Part shown: one piece after another, positions 15,833-24,402 of the stretch
Layout of the letters: every line of letters begins with the position of its first letter
Numbering within the stretch: the stretch's first letter is position 1
Notes under the pieces: generated by a model
Database searches by the model: none
What the model was told of the DNA's origin: nothing
Seen by the model: the letters and a program-made list of their open reading frames with translations, nothing else
Assembly (NCBI RefSeq): GCF_001905655.1
Contig: NZ_JMHT01000068.1
Span: forward strand, 1-64,000
Length of the DNA: 64,000 bases
Direction: 5' to 3'
From: Mycobacterium sp. ST-F2
Lineage (GTDB): Bacteria; Actinomycetota; Actinomycetes; Mycobacteriales; Mycobacteriaceae
Translations under genes and position numbers: made by a program

Positions 15833-16513
15833 ATGTTTGTGGGGGGTTTGCGTGCCGCGGCGGTAGCTGCGGTCGCTGCGCCGTTGTTCGCCCTCGGTGG
15901 TCCGGTGCCGGTCGCATCGGCCGATCCCGGCGTGCTCGTCTACCCGGGCATGGAGATTCATCAGGGCACCACGCGCTGCACGCTGGGCTATGTGGATCCG
16001 GCGGCCCGAACCGGCTACACCGCAGGTCACTGCCGCGGTGACGGCCCGGTGACCGACAAGAACGGCCGCTTCATCGGCACCATGATCACGTTCCGGGACA
16101 ACACACCCGACGGCGCCACCATCGCGACCGACCACCAGATCTCGGATTGGGAGTCCATCACGATCGCCGGCGACGTCATGGTCAACAACATCCTGCCGGG
16201 AGGCCGGGTACTGGTCACCGATCCCGCGGTGAATCCGCAGCAGGGTGCACCCGTCTGCCACTTCGGCGTCGTCACCGGTGAAACCTGCGGCACCGTCGAT
16301 GCGGTGAACAACGGGTGGTTCACCATGACCAACGGCATCGTCAGCCAGAAGGGCGATTCCGGCGGGCCGGTCTACACCGTCACTCCCGACAATCGTGCGG
16401 TGCTGGTGGGTGTCTTCAACAGCACCTGGGGGCATTTCCCCGCCGCAGTCTCGTGGAGCGCCACGGACCAGCAGACGGGCGACGCTGTGGTGCAGCAGGC
16501 TGCCGGAGCCTGA
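15833..16513 (+). CDS. Secreted trypsin-like serine protease (Rv1815-like)
   Basis: A 226-residue exported protein. Residues 1-30 form a signal peptide ending ASA|DPG. The chymotrypsin-fold landmarks are GYTAGHC, with the catalytic His, and KGDSGGPVY, with the nucleophilic Ser. An Asp in DHQISDWESI is the probable third triad member. Cysteines at TRCTLG and GHC, and at PVCHFG and ETCGTV, suggest two disulfides. The Shine-Dalgarno GGGAGAAGG immediately precedes the ATG. The substrate and role are unknown; the orthologous position in M. tuberculosis is Rv1815. Confidence 0.85.
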   Translation: MFVGGLRAAAVAAVAAPLFALGGPVPVASADPGVLVYPGMEIHQGTTRCTLGYVDPAARTGYTAGHCRGDGPVTDKNGRFIGTMITFRDNTPDGATIATDHQISDWESITIAGDVMVNNILPGGRVLVTDPAVNPQQGAPVCHFGVVTGETCGTVDAVNNGWFTMTNGIVSQKGDSGGPVYTVTPDNRAVLVGVFNSTWGHFPAAVSWSATDQQTGDAVVQQAAGA

Positions 16514-16519
16514 GCCGCG

Positions 16520-16960
16520 TCAGGCGTGCAGCTCGAAAACCGGAATGCTGAATGCCGCCCGGCTGATGTCGGCTTCGGTGGACCGCGGCGTCAACCCCGC
16601 TGAGTGACCTTTGATCTCCCAGTACCACCGATCCAGATAACGTTGCAGCAGAGGCGTTTTCGCCCCATCGGGAACTTCGGTGACCCTGAGGTTGCGGCTG
16701 CGCCAGCGGGGGCCCAGCTCGACATTGCCTGCGGCTCGGACGTTGCGGACCCACTCGGTGTTGCCCCGCGGGGACACCAGGTAGCGCCGGCCGTCGACGG
16801 TGAGCACGTTGATCACGACGCCGCGGAGTTTGCCGGTGCGGCGTCCCCGCACCCGCAGCGCGTTGGTGCCGGCCACGCTGATTCCAGCCTCGGCAAGCCA
16901 GCGGATCACTTCGTTTCCGGTGCGTGCGATGGTTCCGGGCTGGTCATAGCGAGTGGTCAT
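16520..16960 (-). CDS. Deazaflavin (F420)-dependent nitroreductase-family protein
   Basis: A 146-residue split-barrel protein of the DUF385/Ddn-like family that binds F420H2. Typical features are RGRRTGKLRGVVINVLTVDGRRYLVSPRGNTEWVRNVRAAG, i.e. R-x-SGK-type phosphate contacts followed by WvrNlraaG. The start is MTTRYDQPG at 16960; upstream residues of the frame run into the divergent regulator's promoter. It is divergent from the TetR regulator and flanked by two matching operator-like palindromes, so it is probably that regulator's target. The reaction is likely reduction of an unsaturated or nitro substrate. Confidence 0.85.
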   Translation of the reverse strand: MTTRYDQPGTIARTGNEVIRWLAEAGISVAGTNALRVRGRRTGKLRGVVINVLTVDGRRYLVSPRGNTEWVRNVRAAGNVELGPRWRSRNLRVTEVPDGAKTPLLQRYLDRWYWEIKGHSAGLTPRSTEADISRAAFSIPVFELHA

Positions 16961-16989
16961 GGTCGTCCTTCCGGCGAATGCGAGAAATA

Positions 16990-17002
16990 AGAGCAGTGCT
17001 CT
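16990..17002. promoter_or_regulatory. Operator-like palindrome 1 (TetR neighbour)
   Basis: AGAGCAGTGCTCT is a perfect palindrome (5-bp arms, 3-nt centre), 30 bp upstream of the nitroreductase start. A near copy lies 48 bp away at 17038-17050. Both sit between divergent genes, one of them a TetR regulator. Confidence 0.55.
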
Positions 17003-17037
17003 CTGATTAACGATCTCACGCGCGTCGCAGTAAAACA

Positions 17038-17050
17038 AGAGCAGTGTTCT
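17038..17050. promoter_or_regulatory. Operator-like palindrome 2 (TetR neighbour)
   Basis: AGAGCAGTGTTCT differs from site 1 at one base, and the flanks AA...C are also shared. It covers the upstream GTG (17044) of the regulator frame, which supports the later GTG at 17074 as the real start and an autoregulatory role. Confidence 0.55.
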
Positions 17051-17073
17051 CGTTTTGTGTCAGACTGGCGGAC

Positions 17074-17754
17074 GTGGGTAAACGCCAGGACTCCAGGGAC
17101 CGGATCGAAAGTCGGATCATTGAACTCGGCCGCCGCCACCTGGAGACCGACGGCGCTTCGGGGCTGTCGCTCCGGGCCATCGCCCGGGATCTCGGCATGG
17201 TCTCCTCGGCGGTCTATCGGTACGTGCCCAGTCGCGACGAACTGCTCACCCTGCTGCTGGTGGACGCGTACACCGAGCTGGCCGACGTGGCCGAGGCTGC
17301 CCGGGCGGCGGCCGGAGCGGACTGGCGCGAACAGATCAAGGCGATCGGCCGGGCGGCACGCGCCTGGGCACTCGGCGTGCCGGCCTGTTGGGCGCTGCTC
17401 TACGGCAGTCCGGTGCCCGGCTATCACGCCCCGGCCGAGTCGACCGTGGGGCCGGGTACCCGGGTGGTTGGACTGTTGTTCGACGCAGTGTCTGCCGGTG
17501 TCGCCACGGGGGACGTCCGGTCGCCAGGTCATGCTGCGCCGCAAACGATTTCAGCTGATTTCGCGCAATTGCGCGATGAGTTCGGGTTCTCCGGAGATGA
17601 CGACGCGGTGACTCGGTGTTTCGTGTTGTGGGCGGCGATCGTCGGCGCGATCAGCCTGGAGGTGTTCGGCCAGTACGGGGCTGACACATTGAGCGATCCG
17701 GCGGGGGTTTTCGACCTTCAGCTCGACGTGCTGGTCAACATGCTCGCCGCGTAG
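17074..17754 (+). CDS. TetR/AcrR-family transcriptional regulator (Rv1816-like)
   Basis: A 226-residue regulator. The N-terminal helix-turn-helix (residues 8-55) contains ASGLSLRAIARDLGMVSSAVYRYVPSRDELLTLLL. The C-terminal ligand domain has the WALLYGSPVPGYHAP segment typical of one mycobacterial TetR group. The GTG at 17074 (VGKRQDSRDR) is preferred over the GTG at 17044, since the latter lies inside an operator-like palindrome. It likely represses itself and the divergent deazaflavin nitroreductase through the two AGAGCAGTG(C/T)TCT sites. Effector unknown. Confidence 0.85.
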   Translation: MGKRQDSRDRIESRIIELGRRHLETDGASGLSLRAIARDLGMVSSAVYRYVPSRDELLTLLLVDAYTELADVAEAARAAAGADWREQIKAIGRAARAWALGVPACWALLYGSPVPGYHAPAESTVGPGTRVVGLLFDAVSAGVATGDVRSPGHAAPQTISADFAQLRDEFGFSGDDDAVTRCFVLWAAIVGAISLEVFGQYGADTLSDPAGVFDLQLDVLVNMLAA

Positions 17755-17776
17755 CGGACCCGGCGTATCGGCGAAA

Positions 17777-17792
17777 CTAGAACACGTTCTAG
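17777..17792. promoter_or_regulatory. KstR-type operator
   Basis: CTAGAACACGTTCTAG has perfect 7-bp arms around a 2-nt centre and contains TAGAAC-NN-GTTCTA, the core recognised by the cholesterol-catabolism repressor KstR. It lies 106 bp upstream of the FAD oxidoreductase start and just after the TetR gene stop. Confidence 0.65.
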
Positions 17793-17897
17793 CAATGCTC
17801 GTGTCTCGGCGTTATTGTCTAGTCGATCACTGATCAGACACGTGTCCAGGTTGGCCCGCTGACCGCCGCCCGGACCCCACCCGAAACCGGAGAGACG

Positions 17898-19376
17898 ATG
17901 CACACTGTTCCCGAGACCGTCAACGCCGCCGACATCGCCGAATGGTCCGACGAGGCCGACGTGGTCGTGATCGGCTTCGGCATCGCCGGTGGCTGCGCCG
18001 CGGTCAGTGCCGCCGCTGCCGGGGCCAAGGTCCTGGTGCTGGAGAAGGCGGCCGCCGCGGGCGGCACCACGTCCATGGCCGGCGGCCACTTCTACCTCGG
18101 CGGCGGCACCGCGGTGCAGCAGGCCACCGGCCACGACGACACCGCCGACGAGATGTACAAGTACCTGGTCGCCGTCGCGCACGACCCCGAACACGACAAG
18201 ATCCGCGCCTACTGCGACGGCAGCGTCGAGCACTTCAACTGGTTGGAGGACTTGGGCTTTCAGTTCGAACGCAGCTACTACCCGGGCAAGGTCGTGGTGC
18301 CGCCGGGCACCGAGGGTCTGTCCTACACCGGCAACGAGAAGGTGTGGCCGTTCTGCGAGCAGGCCAAGGCCGCGCCCCGCGGGCATTCGGTCCCGGTGCC
18401 GGGCGAACTCGGCGGCGCCGACATGGTGATCAAGCTGCTGCTGAAGCGCGCCGACGAACTCGGCGTCGAGATGCGCTACGAGACCGGTGCGACCAACCTG
18501 GTGGTGGACGAAAACGGCGCTGTGGCCGGCGTCCGCTGGAAGAACTTCGGCGTCACGGGTGCGGTCAAGGCCGGTGCGGTGATCATCGCCGCGGGCGGCT
18601 TCGCGATGAATCCGGAAATGGTGGCCGAGCACACGCCGGCGCTCGGCCAGAAGCGAAAGACCAAGCACCACGGCGAAGTTGAGCCCTACATCCTGGGCAA
18701 CCCGAACGACGACGGGCTGGGCATCAAGCTCGGCGTGTCCGCTGGCGGCGTCGCCAAGAACCTGGACCAGCTGTTCATCACCGCCGCCTGCTACCCGCCG
18801 GAAATCCTGCTGACCGGCGTCATCGTCAACAAAGACGGCCGGCGGTTCGTCAACGAGGACTCCTACCACTCGCGCACGTCGGCTTTCGTGCTCGAGCAGC
18901 CCGACCAGGTGGCCTACCTCATCGTCGACGAGGCGCACACCGAGATGCCGGCGATGCCGCTGATCCGGTTCATCGACGGCTGGGAGACCATCGCGGAAAT
19001 GGAAGAGGCGCTGGGCATTCCGGCCGGGAACCTGGCCGCGACGCTGGAGCGCTACAACGCCAACGCGGCAGCCGGCGGGGACCCGGACTTCCACAAGCAG
19101 CCGGATTATGTTGCGGCGCAGGACAATGGGCCGTGGGCGGCGTTCGACCTGTCGCTGGGCCGGGCCCTGTACTCCGGATTCACCATGGGCGGCCTGTCGG
19201 TCAGCATCGACGGCCAGGTGCTGCGCGCAGACGGCACCGCGGTGCCGGGGCTGTACGCGGCGGGCGCCTGCGCGTCGAACATCGCGCAGGACGGCAAGGG
19301 CTATGCCAGCGGCACCCAGTTGGGTGAAGGCTCGTTCTTCGGCCGGCGAGCCGGAAAGCACGCCGCCGCACGGTGA
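17898..19376 (+). CDS. FAD-dependent oxidoreductase, KstD/fumarate-reductase flavoprotein family (Rv1817-like)
   Basis: A 492-residue flavoprotein. The N-terminal Rossmann FAD site is DVVVIGFGIAGGCAAVSAAA near residues 21-40, with LVLEKAAAAGGTTSMAGG. The capping domain follows, then a second FAD segment, GAVIIAAGGFAMNPEM. The C-terminal LYAAGACASNIAQDGKGYASGTQLGEGSFFGRRAG closes the FAD domain. The family includes 3-ketosteroid Delta1-dehydrogenases and flavocytochrome fumarate reductases. A KstR-type operator upstream favours a steroid-related dehydrogenation, but the substrate is unproven. Its stop abuts the convergent ABC transporter gene with no spacer. Confidence 0.85.
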   Translation: MHTVPETVNAADIAEWSDEADVVVIGFGIAGGCAAVSAAAAGAKVLVLEKAAAAGGTTSMAGGHFYLGGGTAVQQATGHDDTADEMYKYLVAVAHDPEHDKIRAYCDGSVEHFNWLEDLGFQFERSYYPGKVVVPPGTEGLSYTGNEKVWPFCEQAKAAPRGHSVPVPGELGGADMVIKLLLKRADELGVEMRYETGATNLVVDENGAVAGVRWKNFGVTGAVKAGAVIIAAGGFAMNPEMVAEHTPALGQKRKTKHHGEVEPYILGNPNDDGLGIKLGVSAGGVAKNLDQLFITAACYPPEILLTGVIVNKDGRRFVNEDSYHSRTSAFVLEQPDQVAYLIVDEAHTEMPAMPLIRFIDGWETIAEMEEALGIPAGNLAATLERYNANAAAGGDPDFHKQPDYVAAQDNGPWAAFDLSLGRALYSGFTMGGLSVSIDGQVLRADGTAVPGLYAAGACASNIAQDGKGYASGTQLGEGSFFGRRAGKHAAAR

Positions 19377-21299
19377 TCAGACCCGGGCGGGTTCGCCGTC
19401 CTGGTCCTCGATGCGGGTGAGCCGCCACTGGCCATCGCCCAGCAGTTCCAGCTCCTGCTGGTGGTGCTGCTCGACGGTGCTGCGGTGGCTGACGCTGACC
19501 ACGGTGGTGTCGGGCAGCTCCGTCCGAACCAGTTGGTACAGCATCATTTCCAGGCCTTCGTCGAGAGCCGAGGTGGACTCGTCGAAGAACAGGGCCTTCG
19601 GTCGGGTCAGCAGCACGCGGGCGAACGCGACGCGCTGCTGCTCGCCGGGGGAGAGCACCTTGGCCCAGTCGTCGACCTCGTCGAGGCGGCCGGCCAGATG
19701 CGGCAGCGCGACCTTGGCGAGGACCTCCTGCAACTCGGCGTCGGTGTAGTCCCCGGACTTGCGCGGGTAGGACACCACGGTGCGCAGATCGCCCAGCGGC
19801 ACATAGGGCAGCTGGGACAGGAACAGCGTCTCGTTCTCGTCCATCGGGAAGTGCATGGCGCCGTGACAGAAGGGCCACAGCTTGGCCAGGCTGCGCAACA
19901 AGGTGGTCTTGCCGGCACCGGACGGCCCGGTGATCACCAGCGCCTCGCCGGGGTACAGGCACAGATCCAGCGGTGCGATGAGTTCGCGGCCGTCCGGTGT
20001 GCTCACCGTGACCTTCTCCAGCGTGATGGTGTCGTCGGGGCAGTCCTCGGTGGCGAGCTCGGGCAGGTGCCGCGCCGCGTCGTTGGCCGTGACCAGGCCG
20101 TACAGACGGATGATGGCAGCGCGGTACCCGGCGAACTGGTCGTACACGTTGCGGAAGAAGGACAGACCGTCCTGGATGCTGCCGAACGCCGACGCGGTCT
20201 GGTTCATGTCGCCGAGCTTGATCTCGCCGGCGAGGAAGCGCGGGAACTGCAACACATACGGCAGCGGCACGATGATCTGGCTCATCGACAGGTTCCAGCC
20301 GTTGAGGCCGATCATCCGGTTCACGTAGCGCTTGTAGTTGTCGACGACCGGTGCGAACAGCCGCCGCAGACCTGTCCGCTCGGCGAGCTCACCGTGGTAG
20401 AAGGCGACGGCCTCGGCGGCGTCGCGCATCCGCACGAGCGCGTAACGGAACGCCGCGTTGAAGCGTTCGTTGTCGAACGACAGCCAGATGATCGGGCGGC
20501 CGATCCAGAACGTGACGATCGACGCGATCACCACATACCCGATGCCGACCCAGAACATCGCCTTGTCGAGGGTGAAGCCGGCGATGGTCAGGGGACCCGA
20601 CAGGTTCCACAGAATCGCGGTGAACGAAAGCATCGAGGCGATGGCGTTGATGGCGCCGAACAGCAGCGTCGAGGTGGTCATGTTGTTGGGCGTGTTCGGC
20701 AGTGGACCCACGCCGGCGGTGAAGATGTCGACGTCGCTCTGGATGCGCTGGTCCGGGTTGTCGATGGTGTCGTCGATGAACCGCGACCGGTAGTAGGCCT
20801 TGCCATCGAGCCAGTCGCCGGTGAGCTGATCCGTCAGCCACGCGCGCCACCTCAGGATGAACCGCTGCGTCATGAACAGGTCGAGCATGATGCGCCCGAC
20901 GTGCAGCGTGGCCAGCAGCGAGAAGATGCCGATCGACATCCAGAACCCGTGCGCGCCGGAGTCTTTCACCGCCTGGTCATGACCCGCCAGGCCGGAGGCC
21001 ACCACCTGGAAGCTGGTCATCAGGTCGTTGCTCTGATAACTGAAAAGCACGGTGAGCCGAACGCCGGTGATCACCGACAACAGCAGCACCGCCAGCCACA
21101 GCCACACCTTGATACTCGCGCGGCCGACGAAGTAGCCGCCGGTGATGCGCCAGAACTGCCGCCCCCAGACGGTGAACCGGCCGATGGCGACGAGCACCAC
21201 CAGGGTCGAGACCGCTGCGATCAGCCAGGCTTTGGCGATCCACCACAGCGACGTCGTGAGCTCACTGCCCCAGTCGAGGGTCGGGGTGAACAAATCCAT
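19377..21299 (-). CDS. bacA: SbmA/BacA-type ABC transporter, fused permease and ATPase (Rv1819c-like)
   Basis: A 640-residue half-transporter. Six membrane helices span residues about 15-320, with the SbmA/BacA-like core (ERFNAAFRYALVRMRDAAEAVAFYHGE). The C-terminal ATPase carries Walker A GPSGAGKTTLLRS, signature LSPGEQQR, Walker B ALFFDEST and switch His in SVSHRS. M. tuberculosis Rv1819c imports vitamin B12 and hydrophilic peptides such as bleomycin through a large cavity. The ATG at 21299 (MDLFTPTLDW) is chosen because upstream residues lack membrane character and the length matches the 639-residue orthologue. The symbol bacA follows usage for Rv1819c. Confidence 0.9.
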   Translation of the reverse strand: MDLFTPTLDWGSELTTSLWWIAKAWLIAAVSTLVVLVAIGRFTVWGRQFWRITGGYFVGRASIKVWLWLAVLLLSVITGVRLTVLFSYQSNDLMTSFQVVASGLAGHDQAVKDSGAHGFWMSIGIFSLLATLHVGRIMLDLFMTQRFILRWRAWLTDQLTGDWLDGKAYYRSRFIDDTIDNPDQRIQSDVDIFTAGVGPLPNTPNNMTTSTLLFGAINAIASMLSFTAILWNLSGPLTIAGFTLDKAMFWVGIGYVVIASIVTFWIGRPIIWLSFDNERFNAAFRYALVRMRDAAEAVAFYHGELAERTGLRRLFAPVVDNYKRYVNRMIGLNGWNLSMSQIIVPLPYVLQFPRFLAGEIKLGDMNQTASAFGSIQDGLSFFRNVYDQFAGYRAAIIRLYGLVTANDAARHLPELATEDCPDDTITLEKVTVSTPDGRELIAPLDLCLYPGEALVITGPSGAGKTTLLRSLAKLWPFCHGAMHFPMDENETLFLSQLPYVPLGDLRTVVSYPRKSGDYTDAELQEVLAKVALPHLAGRLDEVDDWAKVLSPGEQQRVAFARVLLTRPKALFFDESTSALDEGLEMMLYQLVRTELPDTTVVSVSHRSTVEQHHQQELELLGDGQWRLTRIEDQDGEPARV

Positions 21300-21423
21300 C
21301 CCCGCAAGGTACCCGTGCGCCTCGGGGGCCCGCGCGACGACGGGCACAGACCGTCATGAATCCGTCACTGATGCATGTGGACACGCATATGGCGGCGCCG
21401 GACCGGCCCGGTACCTTTGACCT

Positions 21424-23781
21424 GTGGCGAAAACCAGCACCGCGAAATCCGGCCGGCTGAGCAGCAAGTTCTGGAAGCTGCTCGGTGCTTCCACTGACAA
21501 GAACCAGAACCGGTCCATGGATCAGGTTCGCGCGTCCGCGGAATTCGATGACAAGGCCGCGGGGCTGGACGACGAGCAGATCACCAAGGCCGCCAAGCTC
21601 CTGGAACTGTCCGACCTCGCCGACGCCGCCGACATCCCGCAGTTCCTGGCCATCGCCCGCGAGGCGGCGGAAAGGACGACCGGACTCCGGCCTTTTGATG
21701 TACAGCTGCTCGGGGCCCTGCGCATGATGGCCGGCGACGTGGTCGAGATGGCCACCGGTGAAGGCAAGACCCTGGCCGGCGCCATCGCCGCCGCCGGCTA
21801 CGCGCTGGCCGGACGGCACGTGCACGTCATCTCGGTCAACGACTACCTGGCCCGCCGCGACGCCGAATGGATGGGACCGCTGCTGGCGGCGATGGGCCTG
21901 ACGGTCGGTTGGATCACCGCCGAGTCGACGGCCGACGAACGGCGCGCCGCCTACGAGTGCGACGTCACCTACGCCTCGGTCAACGAGATCGGGTTCGACG
22001 TGCTGCGCGACCAGCTGGTCACCCATGTCGACGACCTGGTGTCGCCGCGGCCCGACGTCGCCCTGATCGACGAGGCCGACTCCGTGCTGGTCGACGAGGC
22101 GCTGGTGCCGCTGGTGCTGGCCGGCACCACCCACCGCGAGACGCCGCGGTTGGAGATCATCCGGCTGGTCGGCGAGATGACCTCGGAGAACCGCGTGGAC
22201 GACTCGCTGCAGTACTACGACACCGACGCCGACCGCCGCAACGTCCACCTCACCGATGCGGGCGCGCGCAAGCTGGAGAAGGCCCTCGGCGGTATCGACC
22301 TCTACTCAGAGGAACACATCGGCACGACGCTGACCGAGGTCAACGTGGCCCTCCACGCGCACGTCCTGCTGCAGCGCGACGTGCATTACATCGTGCGGGA
22401 CAACGCCGTTCACCTCATCAACGCCTCCCGCGGCCGCATCGCGTCGCTGCAGCGCTGGCCGGACGGCCTGCAGGCCGCCGTCGAGGCCAAGGAAGGCATC
22501 GAGACCACCGAGACGGGCGAGGTCCTCGACACCATCACCGTGCAGGCCCTCATCGGCCGCTACCCGACGGTGTGCGGCATGACCGGTACCGCGCTGGCCG
22601 CCGGTGAGCAGCTGCGCCAGTTCTACCGGCTGGGGGTGTCGCCGATCCCGCCGAACACGCCGAACATCCGCGAAGACGAGACCGACCGCGTCTACATCAC
22701 GGCGGCCGCCAAGAACCAGGCCATCATCGAGCACATCCAGAAGATCCACGAGACCGGCCAGCCGGTGCTCGTCGGTACCCGCGATGTCGCCGAATCCGAA
22801 GAGCTGCACGCCAAACTGGTCAAGGCCGGGGTGCCGGCCGTGGTGCTGAACGCCAAGAACGACGAGGAAGAGGCCGCCGTCATCGCCGAGGCCGGCAAGC
22901 TCGCCACCGTCACCGTCTCCACGCAGATGGCCGGCCGTGGCACCGACATCCGCCTCGGCGGATCCGACGTAAGCGACCAGTCCGCCGACAAGAAGCGGGT
23001 CGCCGAGCTCGGCGGCCTGCACGTCATCGGCACCGGCCGGCACCACACCGAACGCCTCGACAACCAGTTGCGTGGCCGCGCCGGTCGCCAGGGCGACCCG
23101 GGATCGTCGGTGTTCTTCTCCAGCTGGGAGGACGACGTCGTCGTCTCGCACCTGGAACCCGAGAAGCTGCCGATGCAGACCGACGAAGATGGCCGGATCA
23201 TCAGCGACAAGGCCGGCTCGATGCTGGAGCACGCGCAGCGCGTCGCCGAGGGCCGCCTGCTGGACGTGCACGCCAACACCTGGCGCTACAACCAGCTGAC
23301 GGCGCAGCAGCGCGCGATCATCGTCGAACGCCGAGAGACGTTGCTGCGCACCACGACCGCGCGCGACGAACTCAAGGAGCTGGCGCCGGACCGGTACCAG
23401 GAACTGGCGGACCAGGTCGGTGACGACGAGCTCGAGCGGATCTGCCGGATGATCATGCTGTACCACCTGGACCGCGGCTGGGCCGACCATCTGGCCTACC
23501 TGTCCGACATCCGCGAGAGCATCCACCTGCGCGCGCTGGGCCGCCAGGATCCGCTCGACGAGTTCCACCGCATGGCCGTCGACGCGTTCGCGTCGCTGGC
23601 GGCCGACGCCATCGAGGCCGCGCAGCAGACCTTCGAGACCGCCAACGTGCTCGAGGACGAACCCGGCCTGGATCTGTCCAAGCTGGCCCGCCCGACGTCG
23701 ACGTGGACGTACATGATTCACGACAACCCGCTGGCCGACGACACGATGGCAGCACTGAGCCTGCCCGGGGTATTCCGTTAG
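21424..23781 (+). CDS. secA2: Accessory Sec translocase ATPase SecA2
   Basis: A 785-residue DEAD-type motor, shorter than housekeeping SecA and without the C-terminal zinc-binding tail. Visible motifs are Walker A ATGEGKTLAG near residue 110, DEAD-like VALIDEADSVLVDEAL, the preprotein-crosslinking region, STQMAGRGTDIRLGG and RGRAGRQGDPGSS. The GTG start is at 21424. In mycobacteria SecA2 drives export of a subset of proteins including some lipoproteins, SodA and phagosome-arrest factors. It opens the conserved secA2-pgsA2-DUF881 cluster. The ilvG gene that separates it from the ABC transporter in M. tuberculosis (from memory) is absent. Confidence 0.95.
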   Translation: MAKTSTAKSGRLSSKFWKLLGASTDKNQNRSMDQVRASAEFDDKAAGLDDEQITKAAKLLELSDLADAADIPQFLAIAREAAERTTGLRPFDVQLLGALRMMAGDVVEMATGEGKTLAGAIAAAGYALAGRHVHVISVNDYLARRDAEWMGPLLAAMGLTVGWITAESTADERRAAYECDVTYASVNEIGFDVLRDQLVTHVDDLVSPRPDVALIDEADSVLVDEALVPLVLAGTTHRETPRLEIIRLVGEMTSENRVDDSLQYYDTDADRRNVHLTDAGARKLEKALGGIDLYSEEHIGTTLTEVNVALHAHVLLQRDVHYIVRDNAVHLINASRGRIASLQRWPDGLQAAVEAKEGIETTETGEVLDTITVQALIGRYPTVCGMTGTALAAGEQLRQFYRLGVSPIPPNTPNIREDETDRVYITAAAKNQAIIEHIQKIHETGQPVLVGTRDVAESEELHAKLVKAGVPAVVLNAKNDEEEAAVIAEAGKLATVTVSTQMAGRGTDIRLGGSDVSDQSADKKRVAELGGLHVIGTGRHHTERLDNQLRGRAGRQGDPGSSVFFSSWEDDVVVSHLEPEKLPMQTDEDGRIISDKAGSMLEHAQRVAEGRLLDVHANTWRYNQLTAQQRAIIVERRETLLRTTTARDELKELAPDRYQELADQVGDDELERICRMIMLYHLDRGWADHLAYLSDIRESIHLRALGRQDPLDEFHRMAVDAFASLAADAIEAAQQTFETANVLEDEPGLDLSKLARPTSTWTYMIHDNPLADDTMAALSLPGVFR

Positions 23782-23790
23782 GTTTAGCCC

Positions 23791-24402
23791 ATGAGCACCA
23801 CCAACCCGGACGCCGCATCGAGCGACCGGGTGCTGACGATCCCCAACGCGCTCAGCGCGTTGCGGTTGCTGCTGGTCCCGGTGTTCCTGTACCTGCTGCT
23901 GTCGGCGCATGCCAATGGCTGGGCCGTCGCGATCCTGATGTTCAGCGGCTTCTCCGACTGGGCGGACGGCAAGATCGCGCGGCTGGTGGCGAACCAGTCG
24001 TCGCGGCTGGGCGAGCTACTGGACCCGCTGGTCGACCGCATCTACATGCTGGTTGTGCCGGTCGCGCTGGCCATTGCACACGTCGTGCCGTGGTGGTTCG
24101 TGCTCACCCTGATCGCCCGGGACGTGGTGCTGGCCGCGACCCTGCCACTGGTGCGCAGCCGCGGTCTGACCGCGCTGCCGGTGACCTACATCGGTAAGGC
24201 TGCGACGTTCGCGTTGATGTCCGGGTTCCCGCTGGTGCTGCTGGGGCAGTGGCCGGACGCGTGGAGCCGGGTGGTGCTGGCCTGCGGCTGGGCGTTCCTG
24301 GTGTGGGGCATGGCCATGTACCTGTGGTCCGCGGTCCTGTACCTGATCCAGGTGACCATGGTGCTGCGGGAGCTGCCGCCGGTGGCGAGGTCCGCGGCGT
24401 GA
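23791..24402 (+). CDS. pgsA2: CDP-alcohol phosphatidyltransferase PgsA2-like
   Basis: A 203-residue integral membrane enzyme with about six helices. The CDP-alcohol phosphotransferase signature is complete: DWADGKIAR near residues 53-61, then G-x3-D-x3-D in LGELLDPLVDR. Family members condense CDP-diacylglycerol with an alcohol such as glycerol 3-phosphate, inositol phosphate or a second phosphatidylglycerol. The exact product of PgsA2 is not settled, and cardiolipin or PG-phosphate synthesis are the usual suggestions. It follows secA2 by 9 bp and overlaps the DUF881 gene by 4 bp, so it is within an operon. Confidence 0.85.
   Translation: MSTTNPDAASSDRVLTIPNALSALRLLLVPVFLYLLLSAHANGWAVAILMFSGFSDWADGKIARLVANQSSRLGELLDPLVDRIYMLVVPVALAIAHVVPWWFVLTLIARDVVLAATLPLVRSRGLTALPVTYIGKAATFALMSGFPLVLLGQWPDAWSRVVLACGWAFLVWGMAMYLWSAVLYLIQVTMVLRELPPVARSAA

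Noticed and set aside
21300..21423. Cobalamin riboswitch before the BacA-like B12 importer
   Set aside because: The 124-bp divergent region is too short and lacks the conserved B12-box sequence.
23778..23793. Possible iron box TTAGGTTTAGCCCAT at the end of secA2
   Set aside because: Only the left half resembles the consensus, it overlaps the secA2 stop, and the symmetry is lost on the right.
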